Assembly: GCF_001440405.1 (NCBI RefSeq) | Contig: NZ_LLXX01000118.1 | Location: 54,182 to 118,181, forward strand | Length of the DNA: 64,000 nucleotides | Direction: 5' to 3' | Source: Bradyrhizobium valentinum | GTDB lineage: Bacteria; Pseudomonadota; Alphaproteobacteria; Rhizobiales; Xanthobacteraceae | In this document: one piece after another, positions 19,202-26,972 of the stretch | Layout: each line of letters begins with the position of its first letter | How positions within the stretch are numbered: the first letter of the stretch is position 1 | The notes under the pieces: generated by a model | The model's input: only the letters and a program-made list of their open reading frames with translations | Told to the model about the DNA's origin: nothing | Databases searched by the model: none | Made by a program: the position numbers and the translations under genes

Positions 19202-19606
19202 ATGCACGCCCGCGAAATGATTGGCACCCACCCGGCCGTCCAGGGGCAGATCAATGATGCCCTGATCCGCTGCATCGAGGAATGCTATTCCTGCGCACAG
19301 ACCTGCACCTCCTGTGCCGACGCCTGCCTGTCGGAGCGCATGGTGCAGGAGCTGACCCAGTGTATCCGCCTGGACCTTGATTGCGCCGACATCTGCAACA
19401 TCACCGGCCGTATCATGACCCGCCGGACAGGTTCCGATGACGAAGTGATGCGCCGCATGCTCAGCGTATGCGCTGCCGCCTGCCGGCTTTGCGCGGAGGA
19501 GTGCCAGAAGCACGCCGCCATGCATGAACATTGCCGCATCTGTGCGGAAAGCTGCCGCCGCTGCATGGACGCCTGTTACGAAGTGGCACGCGGCATGGCG
19601 CACTAG
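19202..19606 (+). CDS. Cytosolic copper storage protein (four-helix bundle, Csp3-like)
   Basis: A 134-aa DUF326-type four-helix bundle with 18 cysteines, many spaced CxxxC along helices (ECYSCAQTCTSCADAC; CAAACRLCAEEC; CRICAESCRRCMDAC). In Csp proteins these Cys line the bundle core and bind many Cu(I) ions. No signal peptide is present, so it matches the cytosolic Csp3 class rather than exported Csp1. AAGGAG stands 7 nt before the ATG. It is divergent from the Cus efflux run, pairing copper sequestration with export. Confidence 0.9.
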   Translation: MHAREMIGTHPAVQGQINDALIRCIEECYSCAQTCTSCADACLSERMVQELTQCIRLDLDCADICNITGRIMTRRTGSDDEVMRRMLSVCAAACRLCAEECQKHAAMHEHCRICAESCRRCMDACYEVARGMAH

Positions 19607-19631
19607 CCGTCCGCAGTGATCGCGGACCCGA

Positions 19632-20267
19632 TCAGCCCTCGCGCCTGAATACGCTGAACTGGAAGTTCTGCCGGGAATCCCAGGGCGTTGTGTGCTCATG
19701 CCGCTGCGTGTGGACCAGCTTGAACGTGGCGCCGAGCGTGCGTCCGAGGCTCGCACTGTCATAGCGTGCGACCGGCAGGCCGCTGCACTTTTCAGGGCCG
19801 TCGGGCGCGAAGGTGGCGATGATGGCGTGCCCGCCGATTTTCAGGCCGCGCTCGAGGCGGGCGATATAGGCGGCGCGATCGCTTGCGTCTGTGAGAAAGT
19901 GAAACGCCGCCCGGTCATGCCAGATGTCGTAAGCCCTGCCCGGCTCCCAGGTGGTGGCGTCCGCGACGATCCAGCTAACCCGTTCGGCGCCGGCACCAAG
20001 GCGGCTCTCAAGGCGGCTTTTGGCGGCAGCCAGCGCCGCGCCCGACAGATCGAGCACGGTGACATCCTCAAACCCCTGCTCGATGAGATTGTCGACCAGC
20101 CGCGAAGCGCCGCCGCCGATGTCGATGATCGCCGACGCGTGGGTGGCGCCCGCCTGCACGATCAATTCGAGCGAAGGCGCCGGGCTTTGCTGAAACCAGC
20201 TAACCTCGTTCTCGCCCTTCGTCGTGTAGACGTTCTCCCAATGGGCCTGACGGCCGGCATCTTCCAT
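19632..20267 (-). CDS. Class I SAM-dependent methyltransferase
   Basis: A 211-aa soluble protein from the ATG at 20267, which follows a GGAGGGTGAGG purine-rich stretch; the frame is open further upstream but without conserved sequence. HWENVYTTKGENEVSWFQ is the usual N-terminus of a family of small methyltransferases also found next to metal or metalloid resistance genes. SAM motif I is IIDIGGGASRLVD and the acidic strand-2 end is VLDLSG. It converges on the copper-storage gene with a 25-bp gap. The substrate is unknown. Confidence 0.8.
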   Translation of the reverse strand: MEDAGRQAHWENVYTTKGENEVSWFQQSPAPSLELIVQAGATHASAIIDIGGGASRLVDNLIEQGFEDVTVLDLSGAALAAAKSRLESRLGAGAERVSWIVADATTWEPGRAYDIWHDRAAFHFLTDASDRAAYIARLERGLKIGGHAIIATFAPDGPEKCSGLPVARYDSASLGRTLGATFKLVHTQRHEHTTPWDSRQNFQFSVFRREG

Positions 20268-20444
20268 GAGCCTCACCCTCCCGGTCTGTACATGGTCATG
20301 CCGCCCGTCTTCGACAACGAGCCAACGATCATGGCCCCGGCGTTCGCGCCTGCAGTCCTGCTTCACGGGCGGCCACGGGACTAGATGATGCAACCGGCGG
20401 TTCCGTCGATGAGACCCCTTGTTGCGCCTCTTTTCCGGCTTGAC

Positions 20445-20492
20445 TAACCCATATCTTCGCGGTTATGCGTCAATCAATAACCCACTGGTTAT
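20445..20492 (+). promoter_or_regulatory. Two TAACC/GGTTA dyads, likely ArsR-family operators
   Basis: Dyad 1: TAACC (20445-20449) and GGTTA (20461-20465), 11-bp spacer. Dyad 2: ATAACC-CACT-GGTTAT (20477-20492), a compact 16-bp palindrome ending 8 bp before the ArsR start. The shared half-site and position suggest autoregulation by the downstream repressor. Confidence 0.5.
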
Positions 20493-20500
20493 GGATTCAG

Positions 20501-20824
20501 ATGCCGAACGCCCACGACATGCTCTTCAGAACACTCGCCGATCCGACCCGTCGGGCGATCTTCGAGCGCCTTTGCCGCGAAGGCGAGCAGACGGTCGGGG
20601 CCCTGACGGCCCGGGCCGGAATCTCGCAACCGGCCGTCTCAAAGCACCTTGGCGTTCTGAAGCAGGCCGGGCTGGTGCGCGACCGTCACCAAGGCCGGCA
20701 GACGCACTATAGCGCGCAGCTCGGCGCCCTGGCCCCGCTGATCGACTGGACGAGCCAAATGCACGGCTTCTGGCAGAACCGGTTCGATCACCTCGAAGAT
20801 CTGCTCAAACGGATGGACCAATGA
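20501..20824 (+). CDS. ArsR-family transcriptional repressor
   Basis: A 107-aa winged-helix regulator. LADPTRRAIFERLCREGEQT, ARAGISQPAVSKHLGVLKQ (recognition helix) and a beta-wing form the standard ArsR fold. It has no Cys metal site, and belongs to the subgroup paired with SRPBCC/AHSA1 proteins. The ATG at 20501 is preferred over one at 20465 because a palindromic operator candidate lies between them. Its stop overlaps the next start as ATGA, so the two are coupled. The ligand is unknown. Confidence 0.88.
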   Translation: MPNAHDMLFRTLADPTRRAIFERLCREGEQTVGALTARAGISQPAVSKHLGVLKQAGLVRDRHQGRQTHYSAQLGALAPLIDWTSQMHGFWQNRFDHLEDLLKRMDQ

Positions 20825-21252
20825 CCAATACAGCAACTGAAACACGCACTGTTGTCGTCGAACGCGAGATGTCGCATCCGCCGGAAAAGCTCTGGCGCGC
20901 GCTCACGCAACCACACTTGATGGAGGAATGGCTGATGAAGAACGACTTCAAGCCTGTCGTGGGTCACCATTTCAATCTTCGCGGCGACTGGGGCGGCGTG
21001 CTGGATTGCGAGGTCCTTGCGATCGAGCCGAACAAAGAGCTGTCCTACACCTGGAATTTCAAGCATGAGGATGCGGCCTTCAATCTGCAGAGCGTGGTTA
21101 CGTTTACGCTCACGCCAACGCGCACGGGGACCCTCCTGCGCATGGAGCAGTCGGGCTTCCGGCCGGATCAGAAGCAGGCCTATGGCGGCGCCCACGCCGG
21201 ATGGCAGCAATTCTTCGCGAAGCTGGAAGAGCTCGTGGCGCGGGCGGATTGA
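20821..21252 (+). CDS. SRPBCC (AHSA1-like) domain protein
   Basis: A 143-aa START/Bet v1-fold protein: EREMSHPPEKLWRALTQPHL at the N-terminus and GGAHAGWQQFFAKLEEL at the C-terminus are typical AHSA1-family segments with a hydrophobic ligand pocket between. It is co-translated with the ArsR repressor upstream (ATGA overlap), a common pairing in which the SRPBCC protein is thought to bind or sense a hydrophobic compound. The specific role is not known. Confidence 0.88.
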   Translation: MTNTATETRTVVVEREMSHPPEKLWRALTQPHLMEEWLMKNDFKPVVGHHFNLRGDWGGVLDCEVLAIEPNKELSYTWNFKHEDAAFNLQSVVTFTLTPTRTGTLLRMEQSGFRPDQKQAYGGAHAGWQQFFAKLEELVARAD

Positions 21253-21308
21253 ACCGCCGCGTTACGCTCCGGCTCGTCTGCAAAAGTCTGCAAAGGAGGA
21301 ACTGGAGC

Positions 21309-21503
21309 ATGTGGATTCGGCAGATTCACCGCTGGCTGTCGATTGCCTTCACGGTGACCGTCGTCGCCAATTTCATTGCCATGGGACTGGGGGAGCCTTC
21401 CCCGTGGGTGGTATACTCCCCATTGCCGCCGCTCTTTTTACTGATGTTCACCGGCCTGTACATGTTCGTGCTGCCCTACGCCGCCAAATGGCGCAGCGGC
21501 TGA
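21309..21503 (+). CDS. Small two-TM membrane protein
   Basis: A 64-aa protein with an ATG at 21309 preceded by GGAGGAACTGGAG. It has two hydrophobic segments (about residues 8-25 and 37-57) joined by GLGEPSPWVVYSPLPP. It continues the ArsR-SRPBCC run after a 56-bp gap and precedes two DUF1801 genes. I recognise similar short proteins beside ArsR/SRPBCC pairs but know of no function. Confidence 0.7.
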   Translation: MWIRQIHRWLSIAFTVTVVANFIAMGLGEPSPWVVYSPLPPLFLLMFTGLYMFVLPYAAKWRSG

Positions 21504-21528
21504 CGTACCGGCGACAGGAGCGAACACA

Positions 21529-21999
21529 ATGGCGCAAACGACGTCGAGAAGGCCGGCGAAGATCGCAAAGAAGGCCGCCGCCAAGCAGGCTACCGCAAAG
21601 CCTGTCCTGCTCTCAGGCGGCAATCCGCAGATCGCGAAAGGGTACGGCGACGCCCCCGTGCAGGCCTACATCACGGCCATGCCGGGCTGGAAGCGCGACG
21701 TCGGGCGCCACCTCGATGCGCTGATCGTGCGCACCGTTCCTGGCGTATACAAGGCCGTCAAATGGAACACGCCGTTCTATGGCCTTGAGGGTCAGGGCTG
21801 GTTCCTCGGTTTTCATTGCTTCACGAAGTACGTTAAAGTGACGTTCTTCCGCGGTACATCGCTGCACCCTATTCCGCCTGGCGAGTCCAAGCACAAGGAA
21901 GTGCGCTACCTCGACATTTACGAGGACGTCCCGCTCGACGAAGCACAATTCGTCGCCTGGGTGAAACAAGCCAGCCAGTTGCCCGGCGAACGATTGTGA
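21529..21999 (+). CDS. DUF1801 domain protein
   Basis: A 156-aa cytosolic protein. A basic, Ala/Lys-rich leader (about 25 residues) precedes the DUF1801 domain: VQAYITAMPGWKRDVGRHLD, AVKWNTPFYG and the C-terminal DIYEDVPLDEAQFVAWVKQA. DUF1801 proteins have a YdhG-like fold of unknown function. The gene is 25 bp from the small membrane protein and its stop overlaps the next start (GTGA), so this is part of one operon from the ArsR gene. Confidence 0.82.
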   Translation: MAQTTSRRPAKIAKKAAAKQATAKPVLLSGGNPQIAKGYGDAPVQAYITAMPGWKRDVGRHLDALIVRTVPGVYKAVKWNTPFYGLEGQGWFLGFHCFTKYVKVTFFRGTSLHPIPPGESKHKEVRYLDIYEDVPLDEAQFVAWVKQASQLPGERL

Positions 22000-22472
22000 C
22001 TGAAATTACAACAGCCACGAAGAAAGCGACGACAAGCATGAAGAAGGCCGACGCAAAGGAAGCAAAAGAAGCGAGCTCTCCCTCTCAGCACATCGATGCG
22101 AGAATCAAGGAGCTGGGCGATTGGCGCGGTGAGATGCTCGCGCGCATCCGAAGCATCATCAAGCAGGCCGACCCTGAAGTGGTCGAGGAATGGAAGTGGC
22201 GCGGCGTTCCGGTGTGGGAGCACGACGGCATCATCTGCACCGGCGAGACATATAAGGCTGTGGTGAAGATGACCTTCGCCAGGGGCGCCGCGCTGGACGA
22301 CCCAACAGACCTGTTCAACTCCAGCCTCGAAGGCAACACCAGGCGCGCCATCGATTTCCATCAGGGCGACAAGATCGATGAAAAGGCGTTGAAGGCGCTC
22401 ATTCGCGAGGCCGTGGCACTGAATACGTCGAAGCGAGCGGCCCGCGCCCAGAAGAGACCGAAGAGCGCATGA
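21996..22472 (+). CDS. DUF1801 domain protein, second copy
   Basis: A 158-aa protein starting at a GTG (21996) that overlaps the previous stop. After a Lys/Ala-rich start it has IDARIKELGDWRGEMLARIR, EEWKWRGVPVWEHDGIICT and KALIREAVALN, the DUF1801 pattern. It differs clearly from its neighbour, so this is an old paralogue pair or two subfamilies rather than a recent duplication. The Lys/Arg-rich C-terminus could contact nucleic acid, but that is only a guess. Confidence 0.8.
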   Translation: MTEITTATKKATTSMKKADAKEAKEASSPSQHIDARIKELGDWRGEMLARIRSIIKQADPEVVEEWKWRGVPVWEHDGIICTGETYKAVVKMTFARGAALDDPTDLFNSSLEGNTRRAIDFHQGDKIDEKALKALIREAVALNTSKRAARAQKRPKSA

Positions 22473-22511
22473 AGCATCGGCGGACTTCGTGTCAGCGCAC
22501 CGAGGCCGTTG

Positions 22512-24830
22512 TTATTGTGATCGCGATCTCGCCGCCTCAATCGCGTGCCAGATGCGCGAGGGCGTTGCGGGCATGTCGAGATGCCGCACGCCCAGCGGCG
22601 TCAGCGCGTTCATCACGGCATTCATGATGGTGGCGGGTGCTGCGATGGCGCCGGCCTGACCGCTTCCCTTGACGCCGAGCCGGTTGGCGCGGCTTGGGAA
22701 GTCAGCCGTCAGGCTGCCCTCGAACGCGGGAAGATCGTCAGCCCGCGGCAGCGCATAATCCATCAGCGAGCCCGAGAGGATCTGGCCTGTCTGCGCATCG
22801 AACAGCGCCTGCTCGAACAACGCCTGGCCGATGCCTTGCGCGACGCCGCCATGGACCTGCCCCAGCGTCAGGCGCGGATCGAGCAGACGGCCGTAATCAT
22901 CTGATATCACGTAACGGTCGAGCCTCACCTCACCGGTCTCGGGATCAATCTCGACCTCGGCGATATGGCAGCCGTTGGGAAAGGTGTAGCGGTCGCACAA
23001 ATGGGTCGCCTTGTGCGCAAGGCCGGGCGCAACATCGTCGCCGGGCGTCTGATAGGAGGCACGCGCCACCTCCTCGAGGCTGATCTCCTGCCCGGTCGCG
23101 GCCACGCGCAACATGCCGGCTTCATAGCTGACGGCATCGACACTGGCCTGCAGCAGGCGCGCGGCAAGCCGCCGCGCATTCTCGATCACCCCTTCGGCCG
23201 CCATCAGCAGCGCGGTGCCGCCCTGGTGCATGGAGCGCGCCCCGCCATGGCCGCCGCCAGAATCGAGATCGTCGGTGTCGCCCTGCCGAAACCGGAAGCG
23301 CGCGAGCGGCAAGCCAAGCGCATCGGCAGCGATCTGGGCGAACGTAGTCTCGTGGCCCTGACCGCTGGAATGCGTGCCGACCTTCAGATCGATCAGGCCG
23401 TCCTCGCTGAACTGCACCTCCGCCACTTCATTGGGCTGGCCGCGCGCCGTTTCGAGAAAGCAGGCAAGCCCAAGGCCACGCAGCCTGCCTCGCGCGCGTG
23501 AACTTTTTTGGCGCGCCTTGAATCCTTCCGCAGCCTCGACGGCGCAATCGATCGAGTGTGCAAAGCTGCCCTGCTCGACCGAGAGTCCCATCGCGCTCTG
23601 ATGCGGAAAACGGCGAAAGATGTTCTTGCGCCGCAGCTTCAGCGCATCCATTCCGAGTTCGGTAGCGGCGATATCGATGCAGCGCTCGATCAGATAATTC
23701 GCTTCCGGCTTGCCGGCGCCGCGATAGGCGTCGATCGGCGTGGTGTTGCTGAACACACCTTTCGTCTCGAACGCAATCAGCGGGATATCGTAGACGCCGC
23801 CCATCGCGCTCCCCATCGCCATGGTCGGCACAGCCGGCGCCACCGTCGAGACATAGGCGCCCAGATTGGCGAAAACTTTCGTGTCGAGCGCCAGGAAGCG
23901 GCCATCGCGATCGAGCGCCAGGCGGGCCCGCACGAGACTGTCGCGACCATGCGCAGAGCCGGTGAAATCCTCGCTGCGGTCCCCGATCCATTTGACCGGG
24001 CGGCCGAGCCGGCGCGCCGCCCACAGCACCAGCACCCATTCCGGATAGAGAACGTTCTTCATTCCGAAGCCGCCGCCGACGTCGGGAATGCTGACGCGAA
24101 GTTTTTCTCTGCCGACGCGGAAAACACCGTCGGCGAGCAGGTCGCGGATCATATGCGCTCCGGCGGCCGAGGCGGTCAGGTGCAGGCGGCCGCTCGAAGC
24201 GTCGAACTCGCCGAGCGCACCGCGTGTTTCCAGCGGTGCGGCGACGACGCGGTTGTTGACGAGCTCGCATTCCACCACGTGGGCGGCGTCGCGGATCGCC
24301 GCTTCCACCGGGCCGATCTCGCCACGGTTGAACTGGAACGCGATGTTGCCCCTCGCCTCCGGCCAGATCGAGGGGGCGTCCGGCAGAGTTGCATCTGCGA
24401 TCGAAACGACCGGCGGCAGCGGCTCATAGTCGACGACGATGGCCTCGGCGGCCTCGCGCGCGGCTTCGGCGCTTTCGGCGACCACGAATGCGACCGGTTC
24501 GCCGACATAACGAACGACGTCGCGCGCCAGTGCATGATAGGCCGGCACCACGAGCGGCGTAGTCATCGGGATACTGGTCACCGCGCACGGCAGCGGACCA
24601 ATATTGTCGGATGCCAGTTCGGTTCCCGTGAGCACGGCGGCGACGCCGGGCATCTTGCGCGCCGCATCGACGCCGATCGCTGCGATCCGCGCGTGCGCAT
24701 GCGGCGAGCGAACGACGACGCCATGAAGCGCGTTGGATGCCACGAGATCTGCGATGTAGCGCCCGCGTCCCCGCACGAAGCGCTCGTCTTCGATGCGATC
24801 GATGCTGCGCCCCAATAACGGTTCGGTCAT
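22512..24830 (-). CDS. Xanthine-dehydrogenase-family molybdopterin-binding subunit (orphan; catalytic Glu replaced)
   Basis: A 772-aa large subunit of the molybdenum hydroxylase family. It starts MTEPLLGRSIDRIEDERFVRG and contains GGFGMKN, AYRGAGKPEANYLIERCID (form II-like, not the CO-dehydrogenase AYxCSFR loop), GSFAHSIDC and QGHETTFAQIAADALG. Near the C-terminus, where the family normally has GVGE with the catalytic Glu, the sequence is LGVKGSGQAG (Gln725). The FAD and 2Fe-2S subunits that normally partner it are not adjacent. The ATG at 24830 begins the conserved region; open frame continues upstream to 24920. The substrate is unknown. Confidence 0.88.
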   Translation of the reverse strand: MTEPLLGRSIDRIEDERFVRGRGRYIADLVASNALHGVVVRSPHAHARIAAIGVDAARKMPGVAAVLTGTELASDNIGPLPCAVTSIPMTTPLVVPAYHALARDVVRYVGEPVAFVVAESAEAAREAAEAIVVDYEPLPPVVSIADATLPDAPSIWPEARGNIAFQFNRGEIGPVEAAIRDAAHVVECELVNNRVVAAPLETRGALGEFDASSGRLHLTASAAGAHMIRDLLADGVFRVGREKLRVSIPDVGGGFGMKNVLYPEWVLVLWAARRLGRPVKWIGDRSEDFTGSAHGRDSLVRARLALDRDGRFLALDTKVFANLGAYVSTVAPAVPTMAMGSAMGGVYDIPLIAFETKGVFSNTTPIDAYRGAGKPEANYLIERCIDIAATELGMDALKLRRKNIFRRFPHQSAMGLSVEQGSFAHSIDCAVEAAEGFKARQKSSRARGRLRGLGLACFLETARGQPNEVAEVQFSEDGLIDLKVGTHSSGQGHETTFAQIAADALGLPLARFRFRQGDTDDLDSGGGHGGARSMHQGGTALLMAAEGVIENARRLAARLLQASVDAVSYEAGMLRVAATGQEISLEEVARASYQTPGDDVAPGLAHKATHLCDRYTFPNGCHIAEVEIDPETGEVRLDRYVISDDYGRLLDPRLTLGQVHGGVAQGIGQALFEQALFDAQTGQILSGSLMDYALPRADDLPAFEGSLTADFPSRANRLGVKGSGQAGAIAAPATIMNAVMNALTPLGVRHLDMPATPSRIWHAIEAARSRSQ

Positions 24831-24936
24831 GTGAAACTGTATGGAACCGGCCGCCGGCAAAGGCAATACCGTGTGCTTACCGCTGGTGCACGGACCACCA
24901 AAGCGGCGGGCACCTGGCACCGAGGCCTGCTGTTTC

Positions 24937-25152
24937 CTAACGTTGCCTCAGCTGTAATTCCATCAGAGCGAGTCTTTGCAGCACGACAGGATCGCGCTCG
25001 CCTTCATGGGCCGCGCGCAAGATCGCTTCGGCGAGAGCTTGAACGTGACTGGAATGGACCGGCTCGGGAAGCGACGCCACCGCGGCATCAAGCGCCACCT
25101 CCATCACCGAGATCACCTCGGGCGGAAAGGACGCATTGGAAAAATCCTTCAT
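24937..25152 (-). CDS. Small conserved-type hypothetical protein
   Basis: A predicted 71-aa acidic helical protein (from ATG 25152; a TTG at 25167 is also in frame), with PPEVISVMEVALDAAVASLP and ALAEAILRAAHEGERDP. The amphipathic helices and codon use look like a real gene, and I associate this pattern with small Bradyrhizobium proteins of unknown function. There is no clear ribosome site. It sits upstream of the molybdenum hydroxylase gene on the same strand. Confidence 0.5.
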   Translation of the reverse strand: MKDFSNASFPPEVISVMEVALDAAVASLPEPVHSSHVQALAEAILRAAHEGERDPVVLQRLALMELQLRQR

Positions 25153-25388
25153 GGTGGTCGCGACCAAAAGGAGCGGCTGCCAAGATGCCTTGGTAGCGGG
25201 AATGCAAATCGGCAGGCCGCTTGAAGTTTGATGTGTCTATCCCTGGACACACATTGCATAATTTTCCCGAAATTGAATCGTTCCAAAAGATGAGCAAAAT
25301 CGTCGTTCATAGGTCCGACACCCCGACGTGGCCTCACCACGCGCCGGCAAGCGTCAAAGCCGCAACCACCGTTTTCCGGCGTGCGCGA

Positions 25389-26120
25389 CTACAGGGAAGC
25401 ATCCTGGTGAAGATAGCGATCGTCAAACTGCGCCAATTCCGCAAGCTTCGCCTCGTCAAGCACCGCCACGCGCCCCCTGCTGATATCGATGATCCTTTCG
25501 TCGCGCAGTTGCCTGATGATCCGGTTCGCGTGAACCGGCGTGATACCCAGGGCCTCGCCAATTTGCTCCTGCGTCAGCGGCATTTCGAATGTGTCACCCG
25601 CCGCTCGGCCCGTGATGGCAAGGCGTCTGCGAAGTTCAACAACAGTGTGGGCAAGCCGGCTCGGCGCCGGCCGCTGGCCCACGTTGACGATCCACTCCCG
25701 AAATATCGCGGCGTCAATCAGCGTGTCGCGCCACAGCACTTCGGTGATGTTCGGCCTTGCCCGCGTCAGGGCGCGCAAGGACGCGTGACTAATAAAGCCG
25801 AGCGTGGAAGCGACCACCGCGATGAGATCGTGATCCATCCTGTGCAGATGCAGGTTCTGGAGGTCGGGAATTTCCCCGGCAATATGGATCGAGAGAATTT
25901 GCCGCTGGCCGCTGACAGTCGTTTTGGCGCGGACGCAAAACCCTTCGATAACAAGACAGCATTCCGTCGGGCGACTGCCGTCAGCTACGATCGCCCGTCC
26001 GGCTTCCCACTGGCGAACGGCAATCGGAAGCGCGCGGATTGCAGCAATGTCCGCGTCATCTAGTCCTGAGACGGTATTGAGCCGCCGCAACAGGGCCGCC
26101 AAAACCAGCTCCCGGTCCAA
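25389..26120 (-). CDS. Crp/Fnr-family transcriptional regulator
   Basis: A 243-aa regulator with an N-terminal cNMP-binding-like beta-roll and a C-terminal HTH (TQEQIGEALGITPVHANRII, then RQLRDERIIDISRGRVAVLD). No Fnr-type four-Cys cluster is seen, so it is not an Fe-S oxygen sensor of the classical type. The TTG at 26120 is chosen because GGAG lies 8 nt upstream and an EcfG-type promoter lies 46 bp further back; the longer open frame (to 26270) would run through that promoter. Control by the general stress response is inferred. Confidence 0.85.
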   Translation of the reverse strand: MDRELVLAALLRRLNTVSGLDDADIAAIRALPIAVRQWEAGRAIVADGSRPTECCLVIEGFCVRAKTTVSGQRQILSIHIAGEIPDLQNLHLHRMDHDLIAVVASTLGFISHASLRALTRARPNITEVLWRDTLIDAAIFREWIVNVGQRPAPSRLAHTVVELRRRLAITGRAAGDTFEMPLTQEQIGEALGITPVHANRIIRQLRDERIIDISRGRVAVLDEAKLAELAQFDDRYLHQDASL

Positions 26121-26165
26121 GTCTGTGTCTCCTCCAAATTTGAACGAATTCCGTGACCTGAACGA

Positions 26166-26190
26166 AACGGGCCGACGCGTTGCCGGTTCC
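26166..26190 (-). promoter_or_regulatory. EcfG-type (general stress) promoter for the Crp/Fnr gene
   Basis: On the minus strand, GGAAC (26190-26186), a 16-bp spacer and CGTT (26169-26166). This fits the alphaproteobacterial sigma-EcfG consensus GGAAC-N16/17-CGTT exactly. The -10 element is 46 bp before the chosen TTG start. Confidence 0.65.
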
Positions 26191-26253
26191 CAACAAAGGT
26201 TAAGGAGGCGCCTCTCCCGACATGAAAGGATCAGGGCAACAGGGAGATCTGCC

Positions 26254-26541
26254 ATGACGAAAAAGCGCAATCGCAGCCGCCCAGCGCTGCCGCTTCAAGA
26301 ACGGCTCAGGCAAATTGCACTTAGCGCACGCGAAAAGGCCGCCGGCCTGCCGCCAGGGCATGAACGCGATCGTCTGTTGGAGACAGCGGTCGCAAACGAG
26401 GCCGCGGCCGCCATCGATCGTTGGCTGTCACCCGGTTTGCAGAGCCAAATAGACCGACCGTCCTCGGGCTGGTCCTCCACACGCTCACGGCCCCGTCCGG
26501 CTTCATCTGGCTCGCCCGGCGATGACGTGAATGATGTATAA
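26254..26541 (+). CDS. Small hypothetical protein, basic N-terminus
   Basis: A 95-aa protein with GGAG shortly before the ATG at 26254. MTKKRNRSRPALPLQERLRQ, then LPPGHERDRLLETAVANEAA and DRWLSPGLQSQ, is a pattern that I recognise from small Bradyrhizobium proteins of unknown function, where the usual end is just after the SPGL motif. The last 25 or so residues, rich in Ser/Arg/Pro, overlap the convergent DUF6894 gene and look like read-through, perhaps from loss of an original stop. Confidence 0.65.
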   Translation: MTKKRNRSRPALPLQERLRQIALSAREKAAGLPPGHERDRLLETAVANEAAAAIDRWLSPGLQSQIDRPSSGWSSTRSRPRPASSGSPGDDVNDV

Positions 26542-26736
26542 CGGATTTGCGAACTCGTCGGTGACCTCCAGCCGCCAGTCCTTGCCGCCGGGGCGCAGCT
26601 TGCCGTCGAGGTCCTGGATGATCTGTCCAGCGGTTACCGTTGCTTCCCGCCACGCGGCTTGCATGTCGGGCAGTTCTTCGCCTTCATGGTCCAGTTCTGC
26701 CTTGTCGTGATAGACGTTGAAAAAGTAACGCGGCAT
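26503..26736 (-). CDS. DUF6894 family protein
   Basis: A 77-aa protein, MPRYFFNVYHDKAELDHEGE followed by AWREATVTAGQIIQDLDGKL and RLEVTDEFANPLYIIHVIAG, a clear match to the small DUF6894 family common in rhizobia. The function is unknown. Its 3' end overlaps the convergent gene at 26254-26541 by 39 bp. Confidence 0.88.
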   Translation of the reverse strand: MPRYFFNVYHDKAELDHEGEELPDMQAAWREATVTAGQIIQDLDGKLRPGGKDWRLEVTDEFANPLYIIHVIAGRAR

Positions 26737-26846
26737 GAGGGATTCCTTACCGCATGGCGGCCCTCTTCCTCTCGGCCCGCACGCCTTTGAATTCCTATCG
26801 GCCGTATACAGTAAGAAGTCAGGACCTTGCGAAATGTTCCTTTACA

Positions 26847-26872
26847 GGAACCGGGCGCATTGCTGCGGCGTT
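26847..26872 (+). promoter_or_regulatory. EcfG-type (general stress) promoter
   Basis: GGAAC (26847-26851), a 17-bp spacer and CGTT (26869-26872) fit the sigma-EcfG consensus. The site reads toward the gene at 26973, leaving a 5' leader of roughly 90 nt. No other feature is seen in 26737-26969. Confidence 0.55.
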
Positions 26873-26972
26873 ACGCCGGCGACCGACGAAGGGGGAGCCA
26901 GTCCGTTCCTTGCGCGGAACGAATCAAAATTCCCGCACTTGAATCCTGGTTCTGTGGCGTGAGAGTTCGTTG

